Positions 35,655 to 44,561 of a stretch of 59,623 bases of DNA are shown here, in pieces; position 1 is the stretch's first letter; each line of letters starts with the position of its first letter. Under the pieces are notes generated by a model. That model was not told the DNA's origin. It saw nothing but the letters and a program-made list of their open reading frames with translations, and searched no databases. The DNA is from Methylobacterium mesophilicum (lineage in GTDB: Bacteria; Pseudomonadota; Alphaproteobacteria; Rhizobiales; Beijerinckiaceae), in the NCBI RefSeq assembly GCF_022179445.1, contig NZ_BPQU01000031.1, positions 1 to 59,623 on the forward strand, in the 5' to 3' direction. The position numbers were made by a program, and so were the translations under genes.

Positions 35655-35681
35655 CTGCGAACGTGTTGCAGTTTCTGCGAA
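35655..35681. promoter_or_regulatory. Direct repeat in the lrp/dadA divergent promoter
   Basis: CTGCGAA occurs at 35655-35661 and again at 35675-35681, exactly 20 bp (two helical turns) apart. An inverted half-site TTGCAG lies between them. Lrp/AsnC octamers bind phased repeats of this sort, so this is a candidate binding region for the adjacent regulator. Confidence 0.4.
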
Positions 35682-35733
35682 GCGGATGCCATGAAACGAT
35701 AGGAACTGCCACGGAACGACAGGTCGTTGCGCG

Positions 35734-36174
35734 ATGCCACAGGATGAGATCGACACCGCCATCATCCACGCCCTGCGCGCGGATGCCCGGATGCCCAATG
35801 CGGCCCTGGCCAAGCGCGTCGGCCTGTCCGCTTCCGCCTGCCTGCGCAGGCTGCGGATGCTGGAGCGGGACGGGACGATCCGGGGTTACACCGTGCTGCT
35901 CGACGCATCGGCCGCATCGGGCCTGGTGGTGATGACCCAGATCGAGCTCGAGCGGCAGACGGAGGATTACCTGAACCGGTTCGAGGCCGCCGTCCGCCGC
36001 TGCCCGGACATCCAGGACTGCTACCTCATGACGGGCAGCTCGGATTACCTGCTGAAAATCCGGGTGGCCGATGCCGGGGAGTACGAGCGGCTTCACCGAT
36101 CCGTGCTGTCGAAGCTGCCCGGCGTATCCCGGATCCAGTCCAGCTTCACGATCCGGAGCGTCGTCGGCCGCTGA
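35734..36174 (+). CDS. Lrp/AsnC family transcriptional regulator
   Basis: A 146-residue regulator: N-terminal helix-turn-helix (DTAIIHALRADARMPNAALA, then VGLSASACLRRLRMLERDG) and a C-terminal RAM domain (YLMTGSSDYLLKIRVAD). It is divergent from dadA-alr, as BkdR/DadR-type activators commonly are, so it likely senses alanine and controls the operon. Confidence 0.93.
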   Translation: MPQDEIDTAIIHALRADARMPNAALAKRVGLSASACLRRLRMLERDGTIRGYTVLLDASAASGLVVMTQIELERQTEDYLNRFEAAVRRCPDIQDCYLMTGSSDYLLKIRVADAGEYERLHRSVLSKLPGVSRIQSSFTIRSVVGR

Positions 36175-36276
36175 CCTGCGGCCGCCGGATATCCGGCCAG
36201 CGTGACGGGCCATCCGCGGCCTCGCGGCGATCGACGGATGCGGCGCGGACGGGCCGCCCCCGATCGCGGCGGCCGC

Positions 36277-37194
36277 CTAAATCGCCATTGCATCGCGGGA
36301 TGGGGAATCCGTCGCCCGCGCCAAGGCCTGCAGGAAGGCGGCGATCGACGGGTTGCGTCCCTCGCCCCGGCGGAACGCCACCGAGATCTGGCGGGCGATG
36401 GGCGGATCGAGCTCGGTCACGCACAGGCTTCGGCCGGTGTCGCGCAGCCTGAGGTGCGGTTGGATCGAGATGCAGCAGCCGGCCTCCACCATCGCCTGCA
36501 CGACCTCGAAACCGTGGCAGTGCGCGTGGATCTTCGGCTCGAACCCGACGGCGCGGCAGGCCTCGACCACGACCTCCGAATAACCCTTGTCGGGGTTGTC
36601 CAACGCCCAGATCTCGGTCCGCAGGTCGCGGAGCGTCACGGCCGCCCGGCCGGAGAGCGGATGGCGGCCCGGCAGGACGACGCAGAGGCGGTCCTCGCAG
36701 AGGGACCACGCCTCGATCGTCGCCTCCGGGATCCCCTCCAGGGTCGTGAGATCGTCGATCAGCGCGACATCGGTCCGCCAGCCGCGTAAGGCGGCGAGGC
36801 CGTCCATCGGCTCCAATTCGTCGAACCGGATGCGCAGCGACGGATGTGACACCCCGATGGCGACGATGGTCCGGGGGAGCAGGGCGGCGGCGACCGAGGG
36901 AAACGCCGAGACCCGCAGCTCGCCCGCCACGGTCCGCTTGAGTTCGGCGATGTCGGTCCGGGCCTCCTCGATGACCCCGATCACCGTCTCGGCGTGCAGG
37001 ACGAGGCGTGCGCCGGCGGGGGTCAGATGCACGCCCCGGCCACGCCGTTCGACCAGGGCGATGCCCAGCTCGGCTTCGAGGAGGGCGATCTGCTGGGACA
37101 CCGCCGACGGCGAGATACCCAGGGCTTCGGCGACCGCAGCCATGGTCCCGCGCACGGACAGCTCCCGGAGCGTGCGCAGACGCGTGAGATCCAT
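36277..37194 (-). CDS. LysR family transcriptional regulator
   Basis: A 305-residue LTTR with the N-terminal helix-turn-helix MDLTRLRTLRELSVRGTMAA followed by ALGISPSAVSQQIALLEAEL, and a typical effector domain. It is encoded 100 bp downstream of the SHMT-family gene on the same strand and convergent with lrp. Its target may be that gene. ATG 37194 is the LysR start; a longer in-frame extension has no support. Confidence 0.9.
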   Translation of the reverse strand: MDLTRLRTLRELSVRGTMAAVAEALGISPSAVSQQIALLEAELGIALVERRGRGVHLTPAGARLVLHAETVIGVIEEARTDIAELKRTVAGELRVSAFPSVAAALLPRTIVAIGVSHPSLRIRFDELEPMDGLAALRGWRTDVALIDDLTTLEGIPEATIEAWSLCEDRLCVVLPGRHPLSGRAAVTLRDLRTEIWALDNPDKGYSEVVVEACRAVGFEPKIHAHCHGFEVVQAMVEAGCCISIQPHLRLRDTGRSLCVTELDPPIARQISVAFRRGEGRNPSIAAFLQALARATDSPSRDAMAI

Positions 37195-37294
37195 TGCCCT
37201 CGCCCGGCCGTTGGATGTCTCCAGGACGGCGACCGCGACGGTCGCCGGAGATCCGGCGCCCCCGGCTTCGCGAGCCGCGGGGCGCCGGGGTCGA

Positions 37295-38557
37295 TTACGG
37301 GTAGATCGGGAAGCGGGCGCAGAGATCCGAGACCTGCCCGTGGATCGAGCGGACGAGGGCCTCGTCGGACGGGGCCTTGACGATCTGCGCGATCCAGGTG
37401 CCGATCGCGCGGAACTCCTCGGCCCCGAAGCCGCGTGCGGTGCCGGCGTTGCTGGACAGGCGCAGACCCGACGGCGCCTCCGGGGGGCGCTCGTCGAACG
37501 GGATCTGGTTCTTGTTGACCGCCAGCCCCGCATGCTCCAGCGCCTTTGCGGCGATGTCGCCGGTGATGCCCTGGTTGACCAGATCGACGAGCATCAGCCC
37601 GCAATCCGTGCCGCCTGCGACCAGGCGGACGCCGGCCTCCGCCAGCGTGGCGGCGAGCATCCGGGCGTTATCGAGCACCGCCTGGTTGTAGCCCTTGAAT
37701 TCCGGCCGCAGGGCTTCGCCGAAGCAGGCGGCCTTGGCGGCTACGATGTGCAGCATCACCGAGCCCTGGACGCCCGGGAAGATGCCGTAGTTGATCTTGT
37801 CGCTCAGCGCCTCGTCGTTCCACAGCACGAGGCCGCCGCGGGCGCCGCGCAGCGACTTGTAGGTGGTCGAGGTCACCACGTGTGCGTGCGGCAACGGATC
37901 GGGATAGATCCCCGAGGCCACAAGCCCGGCGAAGTGGGCCATGTCGACGACCAGGTAGGCGCCGACCTCGTCGGCGATCGCGCGCAGTCCGGCGAAATCT
38001 AGGACCCGGGCGTAAGCGGACCCGCCCGCGATGATCATCCGGGGCTTGTGCTGGCGGGCGAGGCCGCGCAGCTCGTCCAGGTCGACGAGTTCGGTCTCGC
38101 GGTTAACGCCGTACCGGACGATGTTGTAGTCCCGCCCGGTCAAGGTGGCGGGATGGCCGTGGCTGATATGGCCGCCCGCGGCGGTGTTCATCGACAGGAT
38201 GGTGTCGCCGAGCTTCAGCAACCCGAGGAAGACGCCACTGTTCGCGTTCGATCCGGAATGCGATTGCACGTTGGCGAAGCGCGCGCCGAAGAGTTTCTTG
38301 GCCCGCCGGAGGGCCAGGTCTTCCACCGCGTCGGCGAATTCGGCGCCGCCGTAATACCGCGCGAAGGCGAAGCCTTCGACGGTCTTGTTGGTGAGGGCCG
38401 AGCCCTGCGCTTCGAGGACGAGGCGGGACACGATGTTCTCGGACGCGATCAGCTCGATCCCGTTCTGCTGGCGACGCAGCTCGCCGCGGATGGACGCCGC
38501 GAGTTCGGGATCGGCGTCGAGGCCTTCCGTGAAGTAGCCCTTGTGCAGGTATGTCAT
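37295..38557 (-). CDS. Serine hydroxymethyltransferase family; probable 2-methylserine hydroxymethyltransferase
   Basis: A 420-residue fold-type I PLP enzyme, clearly homologous to GlyA (IELIASEN, RYYGG, QSHSGSNAN, VDMAHFAGLVA). Two active-site positions differ from GlyA. E. coli Tyr55, in the TNKYAEG segment, is Thr59 here (TNKTVEG). The conserved His before the PLP lysine (TTTHK) is Tyr233 (STTYK, Lys234). Thr at the Tyr55 site is, as I recall, the mark of 2-methylserine-type enzymes, which transfer a hydroxymethyl group between tetrahydrofolate and D-alanine or D-serine. Flanking dadA-alr and dsdA fit this. Ordinary SHMT activity is the alternative. Confidence 0.75.
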   Translation of the reverse strand: MTYLHKGYFTEGLDADPELAASIRGELRRQQNGIELIASENIVSRLVLEAQGSALTNKTVEGFAFARYYGGAEFADAVEDLALRRAKKLFGARFANVQSHSGSNANSGVFLGLLKLGDTILSMNTAAGGHISHGHPATLTGRDYNIVRYGVNRETELVDLDELRGLARQHKPRMIIAGGSAYARVLDFAGLRAIADEVGAYLVVDMAHFAGLVASGIYPDPLPHAHVVTSTTYKSLRGARGGLVLWNDEALSDKINYGIFPGVQGSVMLHIVAAKAACFGEALRPEFKGYNQAVLDNARMLAATLAEAGVRLVAGGTDCGLMLVDLVNQGITGDIAAKALEHAGLAVNKNQIPFDERPPEAPSGLRLSSNAGTARGFGAEEFRAIGTWIAQIVKAPSDEALVRSIHGQVSDLCARFPIYP

Positions 38558-38736
38558 GTCGTCAGGCCCTCGCCGCAGAGAAGGAAGAAGACGCGGGTCG
38601 GCATCCGTCGGGGCGCCGCGTGGGCGTGCCGGCGACCGCCCGTCCGCGATCCGTGATCGCCCCTTGGATGCGGTTTTTGCCGAGGGTCCGCAAACGACAT
38701 ATCGTGGCCGCGAGACCAAGCTCACCTAGGCCTCAG

Positions 38737-39645
38737 ATGCCCCTCTCTCCGCCCCGGCCGTCCCTCCCGTCGCTGAACGCGCTGCGTGCCTTCGAGGCGG
38801 CCGCCCGCCACGAGGGCTTCGTCGGCGCGGCCGACGAACTCTGCGTCACCGCGGCCGCGATCGCGCAGCAGGTTCGCGCACTGGAGGATTGGGTCGGCAG
38901 GCCGCTGTTTCACAGGAAGGCGCGGGGCCTGCAACTCACGAGCGAAGCCCGGGCGATGCTGCCGCGCCTGGTCGAGGCGTTCGACGCCCTGGCCGGCGCG
39001 GCCCATGGCCTCCGTCGGCACGCCGAGCGGCAGGAGGTCCAGATCGCGGCCCTCCCGTGCGTGGCGCAGCTCTGGCTCTCGCCGCGCCTCGGGGCGATGC
39101 GCAGGGCGTTCCCGAACCTCGAATTCTCGGTGGTCGCGCTGGAGAACCCGCCCGATTTCACGCGGGACCTGTTCGATTTCGGCCTGTTCTTCGTGGACTG
39201 GAGCCTGCCCAACTGCACCGCCCACACGCTCGTGGAGGACCGGTTGTTTCCGGTCTGCTCGCCCCAACTCCTGGCTGGGCGCAGGCTGGATCTGGCGAAC
39301 CTTGCCGACATGACGCTGCTCCATGACGCGCGGTGGCGCAACGACTGGGCGCGATGGCTGAGGCATGCCGGCGACCGGCGGGTCGACGCCCGCCGCGGAT
39401 CGACGTTCTCGCTCTACAGCATGGCCGTGGAGGCGGCGATCGAGGAGGCCGGGATTCTGATCGGCCACAGCAGCCTCTTGCAGGTTCCCCTTGGCGACGG
39501 GCGCCTGCTGGCGCCGATCGATACGGCCGCCCTGCTCGGTCCCCCGCTCTCGCTGATCCTGCCCGAGGGGCGCGGGCTTGAGGGGGGAACCGAGGCCGTG
39601 GTCGCGTGGCTGCGCGAGACGGCGCCGGCGCCCGCCGCACGGTAG
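38737..39645 (+). CDS. LysR family regulator, GcvA-like
   Basis: A 302-residue LTTR opening PSLPSLNALRAFEAAARHEG with VTAAAIAQQVRALEDWVGRP, the GcvA-type DNA-binding domain. It is divergent from the SHMT-family gene across 179 bp, the standard position for its controller. GcvA-type regulators often govern glycine/one-carbon or amino-acid genes. A short dyad, ACGA-CATA-TCGT (38694-38705), lies in the shared promoter region. Confidence 0.92.
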   Translation: MPLSPPRPSLPSLNALRAFEAAARHEGFVGAADELCVTAAAIAQQVRALEDWVGRPLFHRKARGLQLTSEARAMLPRLVEAFDALAGAAHGLRRHAERQEVQIAALPCVAQLWLSPRLGAMRRAFPNLEFSVVALENPPDFTRDLFDFGLFFVDWSLPNCTAHTLVEDRLFPVCSPQLLAGRRLDLANLADMTLLHDARWRNDWARWLRHAGDRRVDARRGSTFSLYSMAVEAAIEEAGILIGHSSLLQVPLGDGRLLAPIDTAALLGPPLSLILPEGRGLEGGTEAVVAWLRETAPAPAAR

Positions 39646-39685
39646 GTGTCGGAGCGGGTCGATCGCCTCAACACCGCCTGTGCGC

Positions 39686-39700
39686 GTCGCGAATCGCGAC
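39686..39700. terminator. Palindromic hairpin between convergent genes
   Basis: GTCGCGA, A, TCGCGAC forms a perfect dyad in the 130-bp gap between the convergent GcvA-like and dsdA genes. It could be a terminator stem or a protein site. A second palindrome AGAGCGCTCT overlaps the dsdA stop. Confidence 0.35.
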
Positions 39701-39775
39701 ACTCTGCACGGCTCAAAGCTCTTGTTTTGACGCGCTCTCTTGCGACGAACCGGAGCCACTTCGTCGGAGAGCGCT

Positions 39776-41140
39776 CTAACGTGCCGCCCCAGTGTCGGCC
39801 CGCCGGAGGTATGCGCGCGCCTCCTCCGGGGGGACCATGCTGCCGCCCGTGGCCCAGACGATGTGCGTGGCCGCCTCCAGGCGGTCGCGGTCGAGGTTCA
39901 GGCGGGCGCGGTAGGCGTCGTCGGCCACGATCCGGGAGGGGCCGGGTGCGCCCGCGACCGCGGAGGGCTCCAGCATGAGGCCTTCGCTGGCCTCGAGCAG
40001 GGCCAGGAGGTCGAGCAATTCCTGGTCGGCCACCGTGAAATAGCCATCCACCAGGCGCTGCATCGCCCGGCCGACGAAGCCCGACGGCCGCCCCACCGCC
40101 AGGCCGTCCGCGACGGTCGCGTTGGAGATGCCGAAATCCTGAACCGCGATCTGCTCGTGCAGGCCCGTATAGACGCCGAGCAGCATGCAGGGCGAGGGCG
40201 TGGGCTCGGCGAAGAGGCAGCGGACCGCATCGCCGAACACCAGCTTGAGCCCGAACGCGACCCCGCCGGGCCCGCCGCCGACCCCGCAGGGCAGGTGGAC
40301 GAAGAGCGGGTGCTGCGCATCGACCGGCACGCCGAGGGCGGCGAGCTGCGGCCTCAGCCGCAGGCCGGCGACCGCGTAGCCCAGGAACAGATCCTTGGAG
40401 TGCTCGTCGTCGACGAAATGGCAGTTCGGATCGGCCTCGGCCTCGGCACGTCCCTGGGCCACGGCGGCCCCGTAATCGCCGGCATGCTCGACCACCGTGA
40501 CACCGGAGGCGCGCAGGCGGTCCTTCTTCCACTGCCGTGCATCCGCCGACATGTGGACCGTGGTCCGGAATCCGATCTTGGCGCTCATGATGCCGATCGA
40601 CAGGCCGAGATTGCCGGTGGAGCCGACCGCGACGCTGTAATCCGCGAAGAAGACGCGCGCGCTTGCCCCGCCGAGCGCCGCGTAGTCGTCGCCGGTCGTG
40701 ATCAGCCCGGCTCCGAGGGCCAGGGTCTCGGCCCGCTTGAGCACTTCGTAGATGCCGCCGCGTGCCTTGATCGAGCCCGAGACCGGCAGGTGGCTGTCCT
40801 TCTTCAGCAGAATCCGGCCGCCGCCCGCGTAGCCGTAGCGCCGACGGAGGGCGTCCGCGAAGGCGGGCACAGCGACGAGGTCCGACTCGATGATCCCCCC
40901 GGTGGCGGCGAGGTCCGGGAAGAACCGGACGAGCAGCGGAGCGAAGCGCGCCAACCGCGCGCTCGCATCCTCGACGTCGGACAGGGTGAGCCCGGCATCG
41001 GCGAGCGCGGTCGCGGCGGGGGCGATGGCGGGGTTGAACCACGCGGTTTCCCGGCCCGCGATCAGGTCGCCGATCAGGGGATGGGTGGAGAGCCACGTGT
41101 CGAGTGGCCGTCCGTGGATCGAGGGGGCTTGCCGGGTCAT
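39776..41140 (-). CDS. dsdA: D-serine dehydratase (ammonia-lyase)
   Basis: A 454-residue fold-type II PLP enzyme. SHLPVSGSIKARGG contains the PLP lysine; GSTGNLGLSIG is the phosphate-binding loop, and HMSADARQWKKDRLR and LPCGVGGGPGGVAFG are DsdA hallmarks. It converts D-serine to pyruvate and ammonia. The start at 41140 (MTRQAPSIHGRPLD) matches family length. Usual dsdA neighbours (DsdX, DsdC) are absent; the divergent-type GcvA-like gene lies downstream and convergent. Confidence 0.96.
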   Translation of the reverse strand: MTRQAPSIHGRPLDTWLSTHPLIGDLIAGRETAWFNPAIAPAATALADAGLTLSDVEDASARLARFAPLLVRFFPDLAATGGIIESDLVAVPAFADALRRRYGYAGGGRILLKKDSHLPVSGSIKARGGIYEVLKRAETLALGAGLITTGDDYAALGGASARVFFADYSVAVGSTGNLGLSIGIMSAKIGFRTTVHMSADARQWKKDRLRASGVTVVEHAGDYGAAVAQGRAEAEADPNCHFVDDEHSKDLFLGYAVAGLRLRPQLAALGVPVDAQHPLFVHLPCGVGGGPGGVAFGLKLVFGDAVRCLFAEPTPSPCMLLGVYTGLHEQIAVQDFGISNATVADGLAVGRPSGFVGRAMQRLVDGYFTVADQELLDLLALLEASEGLMLEPSAVAGAPGPSRIVADDAYRARLNLDRDRLEAATHIVWATGGSMVPPEEARAYLRRADTGAAR

Positions 41141-41391
41141 CGTGAGGGTCCTGGCTGGTCGACGCTCCGGCCCGGCGACCGCCGGGCGCCAAGCCGCAGA
41201 GGGCGGGTCGGACCGTGTCATAAACCGGGACGCCGAGCGCGTGCAGCTCCCGGTGGATCGCCGCGGGGCTGCCGGCAAGCGCCCGGCTGACGCTCAGACG
41301 ATTCTCAGGGCGTGCGGGCAAGCGATCGAACGGATCTTGCTCCGGGATGCGAGGCCGTCACCGTCCCATCCATTCGCTTGCCGGCTTGCAC

Positions 41392-42450
41392 TCAGTATCG
41401 CGAGAACATCTGCTGTATCTGCTTGGCATCGCTCGTTTTCGTGAGCGCCAGCATCAGAAGGACCCGGGCCTTCTGCGGGTTCAAGGTGTCCGACGTCACG
41501 GTGCCGAGGGCGTCGTCGTCGTGTTCGCCATTGCGTTCGACCAGGCCGCCGTTGACGCGGGACGAACGCACGACGACCACGCCCTTGCCCACGCCGGCCT
41601 CGACCGCCGGCTGCACGGCCTTGGGGATGCTGCCGTTGCCGGTTCCGGCATAGACGATGCCCTTGGCACCGTCCCCGATGGCCGCGTTCAGGAGGGCGGG
41701 GCCGACATCGACGTAGGAATAAACGATCGCCACACGCGGCAACGCGCGCAGCGTGGAAACGTCGAACTCCGTCGCCGCGGTGTGCGGTCGCGTCGTCGTC
41801 CGGTAGAAATGCGGCTTGCGCCCCTGCATGATGCCCAAGGGGCCGACATCGGGCGCCTTGAACGCGTCCAACCCGGTGGTGTTGGTCTTCGTCACGTCTC
41901 GGGCGGCATAGATCCCGTCGTTCAGCGTGACCAGCACGCCGGCCCCCTTGGCGGCGGGGTCCGCGGCGATGGCCACGGCGTTGGCCAGGTTCGCCGGTCC
42001 GTCGGCGCTGACGGACCCCGATCCACGCATGGACCCGACCACCACGACCGGCTTGTCGCTCTTGACGACGAGGTCGAGGAAATACGCCGTCTCCTCCAGC
42101 GTGTCGGTTCCGTGCGTGACCACGACGCCGTCCGCGGCGCCGGAGGCCAGGACCTCGTCGATCCGACGGGCCAGGCGCAGCCAGACCTCGGCGGTGATGT
42201 CCGGGCTTGAGACCTGCGCGACCTGCTCGGCGCTGACGTCCGCGGCGGCATCCAGCCCCGGGACCGCGGCGACCAGCGCGGAGCCCGACAGGACGGAGTC
42301 CTTGCCGGTCGTCTGCGCGATGGTCCCACCGGTCGCCAGGACCAGGATCCTCGGCTTCGCCTGCGGTCCGGCCGCGGAGGCGGGCGCGCCGCCGAGGGCC
42401 ATGACCGCCGACAGGGTGGTGGCGATGGTCGCGCCAATACGTCCGAGCAT
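41392..42450 (-). CDS. Periplasmic type II L-asparaginase / glutaminase-asparaginase
   Basis: A 352-residue protein with a signal peptide (TTLSAVMALGGAPASAAG). Catalytic motifs are LATGGTIAQTT (first Thr) and VVTHGTDTLEET (second Thr, Asp), and the C-terminal part carries GTGNGSIP. TKTNTTGLDAFKAPDVGPLG fits the glutaminase-asparaginase branch. It hydrolyses asparagine and often glutamine in the periplasm, supplying aspartate or glutamate for uptake. It lies 60 bp below the AraC regulator on the same strand. Confidence 0.94.
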   Translation of the reverse strand: MLGRIGATIATTLSAVMALGGAPASAAGPQAKPRILVLATGGTIAQTTGKDSVLSGSALVAAVPGLDAAADVSAEQVAQVSSPDITAEVWLRLARRIDEVLASGAADGVVVTHGTDTLEETAYFLDLVVKSDKPVVVVGSMRGSGSVSADGPANLANAVAIAADPAAKGAGVLVTLNDGIYAARDVTKTNTTGLDAFKAPDVGPLGIMQGRKPHFYRTTTRPHTAATEFDVSTLRALPRVAIVYSYVDVGPALLNAAIGDGAKGIVYAGTGNGSIPKAVQPAVEAGVGKGVVVVRSSRVNGGLVERNGEHDDDALGTVTSDTLNPQKARVLLMLALTKTSDAKQIQQMFSRY

Positions 42451-42510
42451 GTCTGATTCTGTCCTTCGACGCGGCCCGACCACGAGCCGGCAGGTGGATG
42501 TTCCAGGGAC

Positions 42511-43515
42511 CTACGATCGGCGGGACGCAGCTGCAGGCGCCGTCGGACCCGGTCGTGCGTTCATCAGTGCCGCGTGACGATGCTCGCTGGGAGCCATCCC
42601 GTAGCGCGCCTTGAAGCGGCGGGCGAAGTGGGCTTGGTTGGCGAAGCCGCAGCCATAGGCCAGGGCGCCGATGGACAGGTGGGTGCAACCCGGATCGGCT
42701 AGGCGGGCGGCGGCCGCCTCCAGGCGTTTTTGCCAGATCCAATCCGAGATGTGCTGGCCGCGCTCGTGGAACAGCTCCTGCAGCCGCCGCAGCGAGACGC
42801 CGACGGCTGCCGCAAGCATGGGCGGATCGAGGGTCGGGTCGCCGAGGTTGGCCTCGATGAACGCCTTGGCGCGCTGGATCACGAGCGTCCCGTGCAGCGG
42901 TCGCGGCACCTCCTGTGCGAGGCGCTCGGCGAGGCAGGCGACGATGAGATCGATCCCGACCCCGACCATGCGCTCGGCGCTGTGAGCCGGCAGCCGATCG
43001 CCCTGGTGCAGCAGGTTGGTCAGGAACGAGCGGGCCAGGGTCGTGACCGGCCGGTCGCCGTCGACGGTCAGGCCGGCGAAGATCCGGGCCGGGCCGAGCA
43101 CGCTCTCCAATCTCTGCCGGGGGATCGCGATGGCCAACACTTCGCTGTGGCCGCTATGCTCGATCGTCCAGGGCGTGTTCGTATCACGGACCGCGAAGTC
43201 GCCGGCCCTGTCCGTGCTCGAGCGATCGTTCTGATCCGAGCGCACGGTACCGGACAGGACCATGCTGACGAAGAGATGATCGGTCCGATGATTCTCGTGC
43301 CGGAGCGTTCGCGGTGTCGTCGATGCTCTGAGATTGCGCAACGAAAACTTGCTGAAGTCCAAGCCGCCGAAACTTGCCCCGTCGATCGTCGCGTCGAACG
43401 TTTCGTCACCGAGGCATGATTGTTCCATCGGGACGATACGGTCTTCGCAGACATCCCGCCAATGGCGAAACCGATCTTTCGGCGGCAGCCCGTCTGTCGA
43501 GAAGATGGTCTGCAT
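42511..43515 (-). CDS. AraC family transcriptional regulator (AraC-binding-like N-domain)
   Basis: A 334-residue protein. The N-terminal half is an AraC-binding-like domain (FRHWRDVCEDRIVPMEQSC ... HLFVSMVLSGTVRSDQNDR), as in regulators of the FeaR/TetD kind. The C-terminal HTH-18 domain contains LDPPMLAAAVGVSLRRLQEL and IGALAYGCGFANQAHFARRF. It is located between the binding-protein gene and asparaginase, all on the minus strand, so it may regulate either. Confidence 0.92.
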   Translation of the reverse strand: MQTIFSTDGLPPKDRFRHWRDVCEDRIVPMEQSCLGDETFDATIDGASFGGLDFSKFSLRNLRASTTPRTLRHENHRTDHLFVSMVLSGTVRSDQNDRSSTDRAGDFAVRDTNTPWTIEHSGHSEVLAIAIPRQRLESVLGPARIFAGLTVDGDRPVTTLARSFLTNLLHQGDRLPAHSAERMVGVGIDLIVACLAERLAQEVPRPLHGTLVIQRAKAFIEANLGDPTLDPPMLAAAVGVSLRRLQELFHERGQHISDWIWQKRLEAAAARLADPGCTHLSIGALAYGCGFANQAHFARRFKARYGMAPSEHRHAALMNARPGPTAPAAASRRS

Positions 43516-43581
43516 CGCACTGAACTCTATGCGGATCGGGATTCGTCGTCCCGCATCGGAACGAGCACGCTCGGCGCGCGG

Positions 43582-44478
43582 TCAGAACTCGATCGCGTCG
43601 CTGGGGTGCGCGACGCGCTCCTTCAGGGCGTCCGACATCGGGAAGGTCAGGTTCTCGCCGCGGGGCGGGATCGGGCTCTCGAACCACTTGGCGTAGAGCG
43701 TGGCGAAGGCCCCCGAAGCCATCATGCCCTTGAGGACGCCGTCCGCGAGCGCCTTGAACTCAGGATCCTCCCTGCGCAGCATCAGGCCGTAGGCCACCAG
43801 GTCGTAGGTCTCCGGGAGGAAGGTGAGGGCGGCCGGATCGGGTGCGCGGGACTTCAGGCTGGCGAGCAGGATGTCGTCCTCCATGAAGGCGGCGGCCCGC
43901 CCGCTCTGGAGCACCAGCATCGACTCGCCGTGATCCTTGGCCTGGATGACGGTGAAGGTGCCGCCCTTGGCCTTGATGCCGAACGCGAAGCCCACCGCGT
44001 TCGACCCCTGCGTGACCACCACGGTCTTGCCGTCGAGGCCCTTCACGTCGTGGATGCCCGACGAGACCTTGGTCAGCCACCGGGCCGAGGACACGAAGGT
44101 CGCGACCGTGAAGGCGACCTGCTTGAGCCGGGCGGCGCTGCTGGACGTGCCGCCGCACTCGATGTCGATGGTCCCGTTCTGCATGAGCGGGATGCGGTTG
44201 GCGGAATCCACCGGCTGGAGCTTGACCGCGAGGTTGTCGAGCTTGAGATCGGTCTTGATCTTGTCCACGACCTGCGCGCACAGATCCATCGAGAAGCCGA
44301 CCGGCTTCTGATCGACGTCGAGGTACGAGAACGGGATCGAGGCCTCGCGATAGCCGAGCGTTATGGTCCCCGTGCGCTTGATCTTGTCCAGCGTCGGGCT
44401 CTCGGCCGACGCGGCCGTCGCGGCAAGACCGAGCGCGAGCGCGCCGGATAGTCGAACGAACGCGCCTTGCAGGGACAT
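43582..44478 (-). CDS. Amino-acid ABC transporter substrate-binding protein (glutamate/aspartate type)
   Basis: A 298-residue periplasmic solute-binding protein. The signal peptide (LSGALALGLAATAASAE) precedes a family 3 domain: GTITLGYREASIPFSYLD, VGFSMDLC, VKLQPVDSANRIPLMQNGTI and DIECGGTSSSAAR. This is the GltI/BztA-like pattern for glutamate, aspartate, asparagine or glutamine. No permease or ATPase genes adjoin, so it is an orphan that must use a transporter encoded elsewhere. It lies 83 bp downstream of the class V aminotransferase. Confidence 0.93.
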   Translation of the reverse strand: MSLQGAFVRLSGALALGLAATAASAESPTLDKIKRTGTITLGYREASIPFSYLDVDQKPVGFSMDLCAQVVDKIKTDLKLDNLAVKLQPVDSANRIPLMQNGTIDIECGGTSSSAARLKQVAFTVATFVSSARWLTKVSSGIHDVKGLDGKTVVVTQGSNAVGFAFGIKAKGGTFTVIQAKDHGESMLVLQSGRAAAFMEDDILLASLKSRAPDPAALTFLPETYDLVAYGLMLRREDPEFKALADGVLKGMMASGAFATLYAKWFESPIPPRGENLTFPMSDALKERVAHPSDAIEF

Positions 44479-44561
44479 CGGTTTTCTCCTCTCGACGGTT
44501 GCGGGTCTTGCGAGGCCTAGCGGCGCGGGCGCCGTCAGCGATACGGGGAGGGGTTCGGGGC

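Noticed and set aside
36184..36197. Palindrome GCCGGATATCCGGC between lrp and lysR
   Set aside because: It is perfect but without a loop, between two convergent gene ends; there is no reason to call it a terminator or operator.
41180..41321. Minus-strand peptide RALAGSPAAIHRELHALGVP upstream of dsdA
   Set aside because: It looks protein-like for about 30 residues but has no complete frame of its own and no family I recognise; it may be a remnant or chance.
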